A DNA stretch of 27,648 nt from positions 1 through 27,648 of the forward strand of contig CAJGCP010000028.1 in NCBI GenBank assembly GCA_904501885.1. Direction: 5' to 3'. Positions 7,638 to 15,806 of this stretch are shown here, in pieces. The notes beneath the pieces are model-generated. The model saw only the letters and a program-made list of their open reading frames with translations. It had not been told where the DNA came from and made no database searches. This stretch comes from an uncultured Acetatifactor sp. GTDB lineage: Bacteria > Bacillota > Clostridia > Lachnospirales > Lachnospiraceae. Position 1 is the first letter of the stretch; each line of letters opens with the position of its first letter. The translations under genes were made by a program, and so were the position numbers.

Positions 7638-8618
7638 ATGCTGAAAGTAGGATTGATTGGATGCGGCGGCATCGGTGCCGTGCATGCAGAATGTTGGCTG
7701 GCTATGAGGGACAAGGTTGAACTGGTGGCAGTGGCTGACATGAATGAAGAAAGAGCACAGAAGTATGCGGACAAGGCAGGCGGTAAGATGTATCGCGACG
7801 GACGAGATCTTTTGAACAATGAAGAGTTGGATGTGATAGACATCTGTGTACCTACATTTCTTCATGCAGATTATCTGGAATGGGCGATGGAGAAAGTGCC
7901 CAATGTCATCGTGGAAAAGCCGGTATGTCTGAAAGAAGAAGAGGCGCAAAGAATACTTGACGCTGAGAAAAAAACCGGTGCATTGGTGCAGGTGGCGCAT
8001 GTGGTGCGCTTTATGGACGCATATGCATACCTGAAAAAGTTGGTGGAGGATGGCACCTACGGTAAGGTAGTTGCAGGAGATTTTACACGTCTTAGCCCTC
8101 GTCCTACTTGGATGGCAGGACATGATGATATGAACCGAACCGGCTCCATGTCATTGGATATGCATATTCATGATGTGGATTATATTCGTTATCTAATGAA
8201 CGGAGAACCGGATTCTATTCATACCCAAGCAGTTAAAGACGAAAATGGTATCATCCAGCATATATGGACAAGTTTCAAATATGGTAATGCAGTACTGATG
8301 GCAGAGGGTTCGTGGAATTATACTTCGGGAATGCCTTTCGCACAGACTTTTCGCGTGAGACTGGAAAGAGCTGTGGTGGTGCTTAGCGAGGATGGTGCAC
8401 TTAAGGTATATCCTGAGCAGGGCGGCGAGATTTTGCCGGAAATCGGTGCAAAGGAAGAAATGGACATGGGCATCAATGTATCTGATATGGGTCCTTACCT
8501 CAATGAAATCAGATACTTTATTGAGATCATAGAAACACAGAACCTCAACAGTATCGTACCCTTGTCCGAAGCGATTGCTTCTTTCCGCTTGGCAAAGAAA
8601 GAAATGGAACTGGCATAA
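7638..8618 (+). CDS. Gfo/Idh/MocA-family NAD(P)-dependent oxidoreductase
   Basis: This 326-residue protein starts at the ATG 11 bases after AGAAGG. The N-terminal Rossmann fold is marked by G8-C-G-G-I-G13 and the acidic end of beta-2 (AVADMNEER). The family catalytic motif E93-K94-P95 is present, and the second domain has D174-x-H176-x-H178-D179 (DMHIHDVDY), matching the Asp/His pair of inositol dehydrogenase IolG. It should oxidise or reduce a sugar hydroxyl with NAD(P) in the cytoplasm. Family members act on inositols, glucose derivatives and, in gut bacteria, at C3 of glycosides. Two TIM-barrel epimerase-type genes follow, a pairing seen in both inositol and 3-keto-sugar pathways. The gene lies 54 bases after the IolB-like gene, with no terminator between. 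Specificity cannot be assigned. Confidence 0.92.
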   Translation: MLKVGLIGCGGIGAVHAECWLAMRDKVELVAVADMNEERAQKYADKAGGKMYRDGRDLLNNEELDVIDICVPTFLHADYLEWAMEKVPNVIVEKPVCLKEEEAQRILDAEKKTGALVQVAHVVRFMDAYAYLKKLVEDGTYGKVVAGDFTRLSPRPTWMAGHDDMNRTGSMSLDMHIHDVDYIRYLMNGEPDSIHTQAVKDENGIIQHIWTSFKYGNAVLMAEGSWNYTSGMPFAQTFRVRLERAVVVLSEDGALKVYPEQGGEILPEIGAKEEMDMGINVSDMGPYLNEIRYFIEIIETQNLNSIVPLSEAIASFRLAKKEMELA

Positions 8619-8693
8619 CGGCAGCGACCAACATGGAAACCAGCGAAGGAACGGTTGGTTACGCAGAATAAAATGGAAAATAGGAGTAGAAAA

Positions 8694-9536
8694 ATGATGA
8701 AAATAGGCGTTAGAATATCCTGCTTGGAAGAAAAAATGAATTTCGAAACGGAATTTAAGAGAATGGTGGAGATGGGAATTTCCTCCTGCCAGTTGAGTGT
8801 CTTTAATATGTCGCATTATACAAAAGAGAACGCGGAGACCGTGAAGCGTCAGGCGGAAGAATACGGCATTACGATTTCTGCCCTTTGGGCTGGTTGGACC
8901 GGTCCCTGTGAGTGGAACTTTACCGCAGGCCCAGACACTTTGGGTATTGTGCCGGTGGCTTACAGAGATAAGCGTGTGCAGGAATTGCTTTTAGGTAGTC
9001 AGTTTGCAGAATGGGTAGGCATTAAAAATGTCATCACTCATGTGGGCTTTATCCCTGAAAACATGAGCGATCCTAATTATAACGGCGTGGTAGTGGCGCT
9101 TCGTTATCTGTGTACCATTATGAAATCCAGAGGCCAGAATTTCCTTTTCGAGACAGGCCAGGAGACCCCTGTGACATTGCTTCGTACTATTGAGGCGGTT
9201 GGCACCGGAAATATGGGTATCAACCTGGATACTGCTAACCTGATTCTCTACGGTAAAGCAAATCCCGTGGATGCATTGGATGTCATCGGCAAGTATGTGA
9301 TGGATACCCACATCAAGGATGGTATGTACCCTACCTGTGGTGACAAGTTGGGCAAGGAAACCCGCATCGGCGATGGCAAGGTGGATTTCTTCAACTTCGT
9401 GAAAAAACTGCACGAATTGGGTTACACCGGACCTTTGACCATCGAGCGTGAAATCAGTGGCGAGGAACAAACCAGAGATATCATCTATGCGAAGGCTTAT
9501 TTGGAAGATATCAAGGCAAAACTAAATATTGAATAA
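8694..9536 (+). CDS. sugar phosphate isomerase/epimerase family TIM barrel (first copy)
   Basis: The start is taken at the ATG at 8694, 7 bases after TAGGAG; a TTG at 8655 in the same frame lies before this ribosome site and is rejected. An ATG at 8697 is an equal alternative differing by one Met. The 280-residue protein is a single AP-endonuclease-2-type TIM barrel. Expected metal ligands are visible in order: E153 in FETGQET, D179 in NLDTANL, H206 in DTHIKDG, and E251 in TIERE. The family includes IolE, IolI, xylose-isomerase-like enzymes, tagatose 3-epimerase and the 3-keto-glycoside lyases. The companion Gfo/Idh gene 75 bases upstream suggests it acts on the ketone made there. It is only weakly similar to the next TIM-barrel gene, so the two are not a simple duplication. 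The reaction is unknown. Confidence 0.9.
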   Translation: MMKIGVRISCLEEKMNFETEFKRMVEMGISSCQLSVFNMSHYTKENAETVKRQAEEYGITISALWAGWTGPCEWNFTAGPDTLGIVPVAYRDKRVQELLLGSQFAEWVGIKNVITHVGFIPENMSDPNYNGVVVALRYLCTIMKSRGQNFLFETGQETPVTLLRTIEAVGTGNMGINLDTANLILYGKANPVDALDVIGKYVMDTHIKDGMYPTCGDKLGKETRIGDGKVDFFNFVKKLHELGYTGPLTIEREISGEEQTRDIIYAKAYLEDIKAKLNIE

Positions 9537-9594
9537 ATATTAAAAGGAATGGGAGGTTGTGTTGCACATAGAATGAGTAACACAGGAAATAAAT

Positions 9595-10413
9595 ATGGTA
9601 CTTTCTATTTTTGCATTGCAGTTATATTTGGAACAGTTTCACGGTGATAAGGCGGCAGCACTGGACTATGCCAAGGCAGCAGGTTTTGAGACGGTGGAGA
9701 TTTTTGACAGTGAGTTGAATGGCACTACGCTTCATGACTATCACGAACTGGTGAAAGCTCATGGCCTTGACATCAGCACCGTGATCAGAATGTCTTGTTT
9801 TCCTATCGCAGATGAGGCAATCTACCAAAAGGAAATGACGAAAATCAAGGCACTAATTGACGATGCTGACAGAGAAGGCATCCCGATGCTAATGGTCGTT
9901 CCTATGGCGGATTATGTGAAGACAGAAGAAGATAGAATCTTCATGAGGGATATGATTGTCAAGGGCATGAACGAGATTATGGAATACGGCAAAGATAGCG
10001 GCGTGGCCATTATGACCGAGAATTTTTCCAGAAAGGATTATCCTTTTGGAACCATTGAGGAGATGCGCTACATTCTGGATCATGTGCCTGGCATGAAGTA
10101 CAATTTTGATACCGGTAATTTCTATTTTAGATATTGTGATGTGTTGGAAGCATATGAGGTTTTGAAAGACCGTATTATTAATGTACATATTAAGGATTGG
10201 AAGAACGATGAAAATGGCGAGTTCAATGTGGAAGACCTTCCCAGATTTACCGGTGCGGCCATCGGTGATGGCGTGCTTCCCATGGGCGAGCTGATTGACA
10301 GATTAAAGGCGGATGGCTACGAAGGCCAGCTGGTGGTGGAGATCAATCCTGTGGCGGAAACCACGCAGATGATTGATGAGTCTGTTGCGTTTATTAAGAG
10401 TAAACTTGCATAA
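9595..10413 (+). CDS. sugar phosphate isomerase/epimerase family TIM barrel (second copy)
   Basis: This 272-residue protein is a second TIM barrel of the same superfamily. Ligand-type residues are E142 in MTENF, D172 in NFDTGNF, H198 in NVHIKDW and E249 in VVEINP, spaced as in the first copy. An AIGDGVLP segment near residue 220 mirrors RIGDGKVDF of the first protein. The ribosome site is modest (CAGGA, 8 bases before ATG). A stronger GGAGG at 9552-9556 leads only to frames that stop at once or are out of register. The gene lies 58 bases after its relative. Epimerase, dehydratase or keto-sugar cleavage are all possible for this fold; neighbours favour sugar or sugar-acid conversion in the cytoplasm. 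No signal peptide is seen. Confidence 0.9.
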   Translation: MVLSIFALQLYLEQFHGDKAAALDYAKAAGFETVEIFDSELNGTTLHDYHELVKAHGLDISTVIRMSCFPIADEAIYQKEMTKIKALIDDADREGIPMLMVVPMADYVKTEEDRIFMRDMIVKGMNEIMEYGKDSGVAIMTENFSRKDYPFGTIEEMRYILDHVPGMKYNFDTGNFYFRYCDVLEAYEVLKDRIINVHIKDWKNDENGEFNVEDLPRFTGAAIGDGVLPMGELIDRLKADGYEGQLVVEINPVAETTQMIDESVAFIKSKLA

Positions 10414-10446
10414 TGTGTAAAACGGATAAAGTATTTGGTTGTAAAG

Positions 10447-10476
10447 TTCACTAAAGTGTGAAAGGCGCGCAGCGCC
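10447..10476. repeat. two adjacent hairpins in the leader of the GH42-like gene
   Basis: TTCAC (10447-10451) pairs with GTGAA (10458-10462). GGCGC (10464-10468) pairs with GCGCC (10472-10476) around a three-base loop, ending directly against the GGAGGAG ribosome site at 10477-10483. There is no T run. The stems could modulate access to the ribosome site or mark an RNA-processing point. Both are short and could be chance. Confidence 0.3.
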
Positions 10477-10489
10477 GGAGGAGCGAGAC

Positions 10490-12607
10490 ATGGAGTTGAT
10501 GATGCGAAACCCTACTTCCGCAAATGTGGAGCAGGAGATAGATATGCTTCTTGAGTACATCAAGGAGTACCCCAAATCCATTGACAATATTTGGATGTGT
10601 ACTATTTACGGCTATCCCAAAATGGAGGCTCATAAAGCGTATGCAAAGCGTTTGGTGGAAGGAGCCAAAAGAATCAGAGAGACCCATGTCACCGTTTCTA
10701 TGCAGATTAGTAATACCATAGGACATGGGGATAGGCACGGACTCAGTCAGGATTTTTCCGGCTTGGTTTTTGAAGGGTCTCCGGTGGAAACCCTGGTGGG
10801 TCATGATGGTAAAAAGGCGGGCTACACCTTTTGCTGGAGAGGGGAGTACTTCAGAAAGTACATGAAGGAAACACTGAAATATTATATGGAAGTGCAGCCG
10901 GATTGTCTGTGGATTGATGATGACTTGAGGCCGGACAATCACAACCCTGTTTCTTATGCATGTTTTTGTGACCATTGTATTGATACCTTTAATGCACAGC
11001 ACGGCAGTTCCTTTACCAGAGAAGCATTGGTGCAGGAGTTTTTGCATGGCGATAAAAAGTGGAGAAAGCGTTACATAGATTTTATTCGTCAGGGAATATA
11101 TGATTTTACTTATGATTTTGCAAAGACGGTGCACGAACTGTCACCCAATACTACGGTGTGTTTGCAGAATGGACCCAGACGGGCATATAGTGGCTTTGAC
11201 CATACCCATATTTTTGATGCTATTAAGGATGCCACAGGCAAGGCGCCCAAGTTTAGACCCGGTGCCGGCGCTTATGACGATCACAATCCGAATGTGTTGG
11301 TTGATAAAATGGTGGATCTGGATTATCAGACATCCCTTATGCCGGACTATGTCAATAGTGTAGCACCGGAAATCGAAAGTTTGCCCTGTCAGGTGTTTGG
11401 CAAATCTCCTGCAGGTAACGCATTAGAGACCTCCATCTATTTTGCGGCGGGTTATACGGATATGAGTTATTCTATGCTACGCGTCGGTGTGGAAGATTTG
11501 AACTGGTATAAGAGAATTCTGAAATTGTTCGAAGAGCAGCGCCCTTACTGGGAGGAGTTGACAAAGCGAGCCACGGATACCCATCAAAGTGGTCTGCGTT
11601 ACTTCCTGTCCAGGGACTCTTGGGCGAGAGATATTGCGCCGGATGAAGATATGAAGGATTTGAATACGCTTCATTATAAAGGTGCACAATTGTTGCTTCG
11701 GGACGCATTCCCCATTACCTTCTACAAGGAGGAAAAGGACATCTACATGATTCATCCGGACATGGCTCGCATCATGTCGGATGAAGAAATTCAAGATTTG
11801 ATGGGTAAGGTCGTGGTGACCGATGCGGAGACTATAAAGATCCTTATCGAAAGAGGATATGAGTTCGACGTAAAGGCAGCCCGGGTGGATGATTTGGATG
11901 CGTTCAAACTGAGGGAAAAGATGGTGGACCATCCGGTAAATCCTGCCGGTTTCGAGGCTTGGAAAACCACGTTCTTTACCGCAGGGAAATCGGATGCATA
12001 TCGTCTGTATCAGCCCGGTGATAATGTGGAAGTTATCAGCGTGTACGACAATACATTGCCTTTGGAACCCTATGGTGATGACGAAGAATATCCCTATGGT
12101 ATCGCAGGAGCAGTCATCAAAACCGTCGAGGGTGGTACATGGGGTGTGTTGGGATATGTTCCCTGGAAGGGCATTATGCCCATGAATAAGAGGGAGCAGA
12201 TGCTGAATCTGGCGGATTATATCAGTGGAAACAAACTGGCAGCCAGAGTGATATCTCCTATCCAGGCAGTGCTTCTGCCCAGAGAGAATTTGAAGGGAGA
12301 GACCGTGCAGGTATCATTGATCAACTGCACCGTAGGTCACACGGGAGAGATAGAACTTCTCGTTCGCAGACCGGTGGCAGAAGATTTTTATTATATGTCT
12401 CAAACCCAGGGAAGAACACAGTTACCCTACCGTAAGGAAGGGGAGAATTATATTGTCACGATACCCGATATGGAAGCTTGGACCGTGGGAACGGTATTTT
12501 GTGATTCAGGAGAAAAGAGGAGACAGGACGCAACCGAGGGTGTGCATCCTGAGAAAAGAGGAGAACAAAAATGGCTGAATTGTATGCAGAATACGAAGAC
12601 AGAGTGA
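10490..12607 (+). CDS. putative glycoside hydrolase, GH42-like (clan A) barrel protein
   Basis: This 705-residue protein has no signal peptide, so it is cytoplasmic. Residues about 20-370 read as a TIM barrel of the beta-galactosidase type. W141-I-D-D-D145-L-R sits where GH42 enzymes have the acid/base motif, and C158-x-C160-x2-C163 with C115 about 43 residues earlier reproduces the four-Cys zinc site that I recall from GH42 (A4 beta-galactosidase Cys106, 150, 152, 155). The middle third has a flavodoxin-like segment (VVVTDAETIKILIERGYEF), as in the GH42 trimerisation domain, and the last part is a beta-rich C-terminal domain. The acid/base Glu of GH42 appears to be Asp here, so activity may differ. 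A GGAGGAG ribosome site fixes the start, and the end overlaps the next gene by 37 bases. Function is inferred from fold only. Confidence 0.7.
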   Translation: MELMMRNPTSANVEQEIDMLLEYIKEYPKSIDNIWMCTIYGYPKMEAHKAYAKRLVEGAKRIRETHVTVSMQISNTIGHGDRHGLSQDFSGLVFEGSPVETLVGHDGKKAGYTFCWRGEYFRKYMKETLKYYMEVQPDCLWIDDDLRPDNHNPVSYACFCDHCIDTFNAQHGSSFTREALVQEFLHGDKKWRKRYIDFIRQGIYDFTYDFAKTVHELSPNTTVCLQNGPRRAYSGFDHTHIFDAIKDATGKAPKFRPGAGAYDDHNPNVLVDKMVDLDYQTSLMPDYVNSVAPEIESLPCQVFGKSPAGNALETSIYFAAGYTDMSYSMLRVGVEDLNWYKRILKLFEEQRPYWEELTKRATDTHQSGLRYFLSRDSWARDIAPDEDMKDLNTLHYKGAQLLLRDAFPITFYKEEKDIYMIHPDMARIMSDEEIQDLMGKVVVTDAETIKILIERGYEFDVKAARVDDLDAFKLREKMVDHPVNPAGFEAWKTTFFTAGKSDAYRLYQPGDNVEVISVYDNTLPLEPYGDDEEYPYGIAGAVIKTVEGGTWGVLGYVPWKGIMPMNKREQMLNLADYISGNKLAARVISPIQAVLLPRENLKGETVQVSLINCTVGHTGEIELLVRRPVAEDFYYMSQTQGRTQLPYRKEGENYIVTIPDMEAWTVGTVFCDSGEKRRQDATEGVHPEKRGEQKWLNCMQNTKTE

Positions 12608-13584
12608 GGGAAGAAAAGAAAACGGATGGAAAGGTAAACCGGTATTCTAAATATTGCGATTTGATTTACTATCAATCCAGTATTCATCCGGAATTAACCT
12701 TGGCAATGCGTGTGTCCAAACCGGAGAAGCCTTCCTATATCTTGGCCGGGACTCATGGCTGGCATATGAGTATCAAGAAGTTCGAGGAACTGGAGGCACC
12801 GGAAAGCGAATACCTGATGGTGCAGGTAGATATGCGTGGTCGTGCGTATTCTGATGGAAAGCCGGACTGCAACGGTTGGGAACTTTATGATGTGATTGAT
12901 GCAATCGAATATGTAAAGAAGCATTACAGTGAATATATCATTGATCAGGATGTGGTATACTTTGAGGCCGGAAGCGGCGGTGGCGGTAACGCCTATGCCA
13001 TCGCAGGTAAATTCCCGGATTATTTTGCCCAGGTTACGGCCCTTTCCGGTATGTCTGATTACATTCCCTATTATGAAGATGATAAGATTGGTGAATTCAG
13101 GGATGAAATGGATGTGTGGATTGGAGATTTTTCCAACAAGGAAGCATATACTGCCAGAAGTGGTATTGCGCTTTTGCCTAATCTGTGTGCTCCCTTGGCA
13201 ATCATTCATGGAGATGGAGATATCAGAGTGCCGATATATCATGCCAGAAATTATGTGGCAGCAGCAGAAAAATGTGGTAAACAGGATATGGTTTCCTATT
13301 TGGAACTGACCGGTGTGGGTGGTATGGACCACTATGATAATATCACCGAAGAGCAGAAGACGGAAATGCTGGCATTTCCTGAAGGCTTTAGAAGAGCAAA
13401 CAGAAAGCCTGTGCAGATCCCCCGCAAGGGCAGAATGATTGTGGGAGGATATTTATTCACCAAAGAGTTCTCTGTGATTCTTGACAGTCTTGATAAGATG
13501 GCATCGGTAGAATATGATCTAGACAAGCGAATTTTACATGTGCTGGGTGTGGATGAAGGAGAGTACCGCACAGAGTGGTTTTAA
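12571..13584 (+). CDS. alpha/beta hydrolase, prolyl-oligopeptidase/acetylxylan-esterase-like
   Basis: This 337-residue protein starts inside the previous gene, behind AAGAGGAG, so the two are probably translationally coupled. It reads as an alpha/beta hydrolase fold. S135 lies in an A-G-S-G-G nucleophile elbow (EAGSGGGGN), D217 follows in HGDGDIRVP as the likely acid, and H254 in GGMDHYDN is the likely histidine. The order and spacing fit Ser-Asp-His. An N-terminal strand pair (THGWHM, VDMRGRAYSDG) resembles the oxyanion region of peptidase S9 and carbohydrate esterases. The elbow has Ala in place of the first Gly of GxSxG. No signal peptide is seen. Removal of an ester group from an imported sugar is a reasonable role beside the GH42-like protein, but a peptidase cannot be excluded. 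It is the last gene before a promoter, and I see no terminator after it. Confidence 0.8.
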   Translation: MAELYAEYEDRVREEKKTDGKVNRYSKYCDLIYYQSSIHPELTLAMRVSKPEKPSYILAGTHGWHMSIKKFEELEAPESEYLMVQVDMRGRAYSDGKPDCNGWELYDVIDAIEYVKKHYSEYIIDQDVVYFEAGSGGGGNAYAIAGKFPDYFAQVTALSGMSDYIPYYEDDKIGEFRDEMDVWIGDFSNKEAYTARSGIALLPNLCAPLAIIHGDGDIRVPIYHARNYVAAAEKCGKQDMVSYLELTGVGGMDHYDNITEEQKTEMLAFPEGFRRANRKPVQIPRKGRMIVGGYLFTKEFSVILDSLDKMASVEYDLDKRILHVLGVDEGEYRTEWF

Positions 13585-13634
13585 GTTTTGACCGAAAAGT
13601 GAAAATATGGCGGAATTTTGAGAATAAAAAACAA

Positions 13635-13663
13635 TTGACGAAATCGGGAATAGAGAATATAAT
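13635..13663 (+). promoter_or_regulatory. near-consensus sigma-A promoter for the small peptide gene
   Basis: TTGACG at 13635-13640 and TATAAT at 13658-13663 are separated by exactly 17 bases, one mismatch from the full consensus. The peptide ATG is 67 bases downstream of the -10 box. This indicates strong vegetative transcription independent of the catabolic genes upstream. Confidence 0.8.
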
Positions 13664-13729
13664 GTTAAGAATGATGGCGTAATTTGCGCTTCTAATTGAA
13701 GTGCACAGAGAAATAGAGAGGTGAATTTT

Positions 13730-13870
13730 ATGAGAAAGTTCAAATACGAAACACCTGAATTGGAAATTATCCGTTTTACCACTTTGGATGTGATTGAGGT
13801 GAGCGGTTCCGGCAGTGATGATTCCGGCGCTTCTGAGGAATCTGAGCAGCCTGTTTTGCCTTGGGACTAA
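13730..13870 (+). CDS. 46-residue small peptide of unknown function
   Basis: The ATG at 13730 is preceded by AGAGAGGTG and a near-perfect promoter. The product has 46 residues: a basic start MRKFKYETPELEII, then RFTTLDVIEVSG, then a Ser/Gly/Asp/Glu-rich stretch, ending in QPVLPWD. The KYETPELEII...DVI..SG pattern resembles short peptides common in Clostridia genomes, for which I know no established function. There is no signal peptide, lipobox, Cys or membrane segment. No radical SAM enzyme, lanthionine synthetase or peptidase-exporter is nearby, so it is not an evident RiPP precursor. Downstream is a separate promoter for the permease genes. Coding is supported by the ribosome site, promoter and recognisable pattern; function is unknown. 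Confidence 0.75.
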   Translation: MRKFKYETPELEIIRFTTLDVIEVSGSGSDDSGASEESEQPVLPWD

Positions 13871-13898
13871 GGAAAAAGGTAAGGAAAAGATAAAAAAT

Positions 13899-13914
13899 AG
13901 CATCTTTTGGTGCT
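13899..13914. repeat. hairpin between the small peptide and the permease promoter
   Basis: AGCATC (13899-13904) pairs with GGTGCT (13909-13914), with one G-T pair and a TTTT loop. It follows the peptide gene and ends at the -35 box of the next promoter. There is no T run on the + strand; on the - strand it would be followed by a T-rich run. It may be a weak 3' end for the peptide transcript or an operator. Confidence 0.3.
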
Positions 13915-13942
13915 GGACATTAGCAAAAAAAAGAGGTAGAAT
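13914..13942 (+). promoter_or_regulatory. sigma-A promoter for the sugar permease operon
   Basis: TGGACA at 13914-13919 and TAGAAT at 13937-13942 have a 17-base spacer and one mismatch each from consensus. Transcription would begin near 13949, which leaves the ATG at 13951 without a usable leader and supports the ATG at 13975 as the translation start. Confidence 0.65.
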
Positions 13943-13974
13943 ATACCCATATGTATGTAGAAGGGAGAAGTACT

Positions 13975-14883
13975 ATGTTTTGGACAAAAGTCAAAAGGGA
14001 TTTTAAGCGAAACTGGACCGCATATGTGTTCGCAATTCCCGTAATCGCGTACTACCTTATCTTCTGTTACAAGCCCATGGTGGGTGTTGTAATTGCATTT
14101 AAGGATTTCCGTCCCGCGATCGGAATTTGGGAAAGTGAGTGGGTCGGATTACAACATTTTAAAGACTATATAAGTTCTTTCTATTTCTGGCGACTGATCA
14201 AGAATACCTTGCGAATCAGTATTACCAATTTGATTGTTGGTTTTCCCGCACCTATTATTTTTGCCTTGCTTGTGAATGAAGTGAGGAATAACAAGTTTAA
14301 GAAGACAATTCAGACCATTTCCTATCTGCCCCACTTCGTTTCTATGGTAGTTATCTGTGGTTTGGTGAAACTGTTTGTTGGGCAGGGCGGTTTGATCACT
14401 CAGTTCTTTACCTTGTTTGGCAGACCTGACTCGCCCATGTTGGCAGATCCGAATCTGTTTGTGCCGATTCATGTGTTGTCCGGTGTGTGGGCCAGTATTG
14501 GTTGGGGTTCTATCCTATACTTGTCTGCGTTGTCCGGTATCAATGAAGAATTGTATGAGGCAGCAGAGATTGACGGCGCGAACAGATGGAAGCAGACCAT
14601 TCATGTTACCCTTCCCGGTATTTCCACTACGATTATTACCAAGTTGTTGCTGGATGCCGGTCATATGCTCAGTGTAGGATATGAGAAAATCATCTTGTTA
14701 TACAACGAGAAGATATATGAGACAGCGGATGTTATTTCTTCGTTTACATATCGAAGAGGTCTCTTGGATTTCCAGTGGAGCTTCTCTACTGCAGTAGGTC
14801 TCTTTAACTCCGTTATTAACTTTATCCTCATTATTGTGTTCAATAAGATTAGTAAAAAAGTCTCTGAAGTAGGACTTTGGTAG
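13975..14883 (+). CDS. ABC sugar transporter permease, LplB type
   Basis: I choose the ATG at 13975, 7 bases after AAGGGAG, instead of the ATG at 13951. This gives 302 residues: a short basic N-terminus, a first membrane segment (TAYVFAIPVIAYYLIF) and about six membrane spans in total. The cytoplasmic EAA loop that contacts the ATPase is clear: E195-A-A-E-I-D-G-A followed by TLPGI. The pattern matches the LplB/YtcP-class permeases of the CUT1 family, which import oligosaccharides such as pectin-derived disaccharides. The partner permease begins 9 bases after the stop. No ATPase gene is here, as is common when a shared MsmX-type ATPase is used. Substrate is not known. The gene has its own promoter and so can be regulated apart from the catabolic genes. 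Confidence 0.95.
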   Translation: MFWTKVKRDFKRNWTAYVFAIPVIAYYLIFCYKPMVGVVIAFKDFRPAIGIWESEWVGLQHFKDYISSFYFWRLIKNTLRISITNLIVGFPAPIIFALLVNEVRNNKFKKTIQTISYLPHFVSMVVICGLVKLFVGQGGLITQFFTLFGRPDSPMLADPNLFVPIHVLSGVWASIGWGSILYLSALSGINEELYEAAEIDGANRWKQTIHVTLPGISTTIITKLLLDAGHMLSVGYEKIILLYNEKIYETADVISSFTYRRGLLDFQWSFSTAVGLFNSVINFILIIVFNKISKKVSEVGLW

Positions 14884-14892
14884 GAGGGTAAA

Positions 14893-15774
14893 ATGAATAG
14901 AAGAAAAAAATTAGGCTTTAACGGCCATACGGCGTTTGTTATTTTCAATACAATATTTATGATATTTATGATTGTGATTACATTGTATCCTTTTTATTAC
15001 TCTGTAATTGCGTCCTTCAGTAATCCGGGTAAATTGATGGCTCATCAGGGTGCGTTGTTGTTGCCTCTGAAACCATATACCGGAGAGGCATATCAGGTTA
15101 TTTTCGACCATCCTTTGGTACTTAGCGGTTTCAAAAACAGTTTCATTGTCCTGTTTTTGGGTACCTTCTTGAACTTGGTTGCTACTTCACTTGGCGCATA
15201 TTTCCTGAGTCTTAAGAACGTACTTTGGAAAGATGTGGTTGCATTTATGATTATCTTCACCATGTACTTCGGTGGTGGTATGATTCCTGTGTATTTGACA
15301 GTAAAGCAGTTGGGATTGACCAATACTTTGTGGTCTCTGATGATTCCCGGGTTGATTGGTACTTACAATATGATCATCTTGAGAACCGGTTTCCAGGCAG
15401 TGCCTGACAGTTTGAAGGAAGCAGCTATTCTGGATGGAGCAAGTCATATGCAGTTGCTGACCCAGGTGATCCTTCCTTTGTGTAAGGCAAACCTTGCGGT
15501 TATCATGCTCTACTATGCGGTAGGTCACTGGAACGCATGGTTCAATGCATCCATTTATATTCGTGATAACACATTGTTCCCGATCCAGTACGTAGCACGT
15601 AACTTTATGGAATCCCCCGATTTGATGGGTGGAGCGGGATCTGAAGCTGCCAGATATCAGGAACTTTTGAAGTATGCACTGATTATCGTGGTGTCTTCTC
15701 CCATCGTTATCATTTATCCTTTCTTGCAGAAGTACTTTGCAAAGGGTGTTATGGTAGGTGCGTTGAAGGGTTAA
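14893..15774 (+). CDS. ABC sugar transporter permease, YtcP type
   Basis: This 293-residue integral membrane protein is the second permease of the pair. An AGGAGGG ribosome site overlaps the stop codon of the first permease gene. The N-terminal basic segment is followed by a long first span, and the EAA loop is E176-A-A-I-L-D-G-A followed by VILPLCK. The end (PFLQKYFAKGVMVGALKG) is the typical C-terminus of CarB/YtcP-type CUT1 permeases. It forms a heterodimeric channel with the previous protein. The expected extracellular solute-binding lipoprotein, normally encoded beside such pairs, is not in this operon, because a strong terminator follows 32 bases after the stop. Confidence 0.95.
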   Translation: MNRRKKLGFNGHTAFVIFNTIFMIFMIVITLYPFYYSVIASFSNPGKLMAHQGALLLPLKPYTGEAYQVIFDHPLVLSGFKNSFIVLFLGTFLNLVATSLGAYFLSLKNVLWKDVVAFMIIFTMYFGGGMIPVYLTVKQLGLTNTLWSLMIPGLIGTYNMIILRTGFQAVPDSLKEAAILDGASHMQLLTQVILPLCKANLAVIMLYYAVGHWNAWFNASIYIRDNTLFPIQYVARNFMESPDLMGGAGSEAARYQELLKYALIIVVSSPIVIIYPFLQKYFAKGVMVGALKG

Positions 15775-15806
15775 GCAGAAAACTCATTTCAAAAACGATT
15801 ATATTG

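Noticed and set aside
10418..10434. Possible catabolite response element (TGTAAAACGGATAAAG)
   Set aside because: The CG step is off register by one base and the right half-site does not match the consensus.
13730..13870. Small peptide as a RiPP precursor
   Set aside because: No modifying enzyme, peptidase or exporter gene is nearby in the window, and the core lacks Cys residues.
13951..13974. Upstream ATG for the first permease
   Set aside because: It would start almost at the predicted transcription start and precedes the better ribosome site AAGGGAG at 13961-13967.
13815..14006. 63-residue frame overlapping the small peptide and the permease start
   Set aside because: It lacks a ribosome site, spans a promoter, and overlaps two better supported genes.
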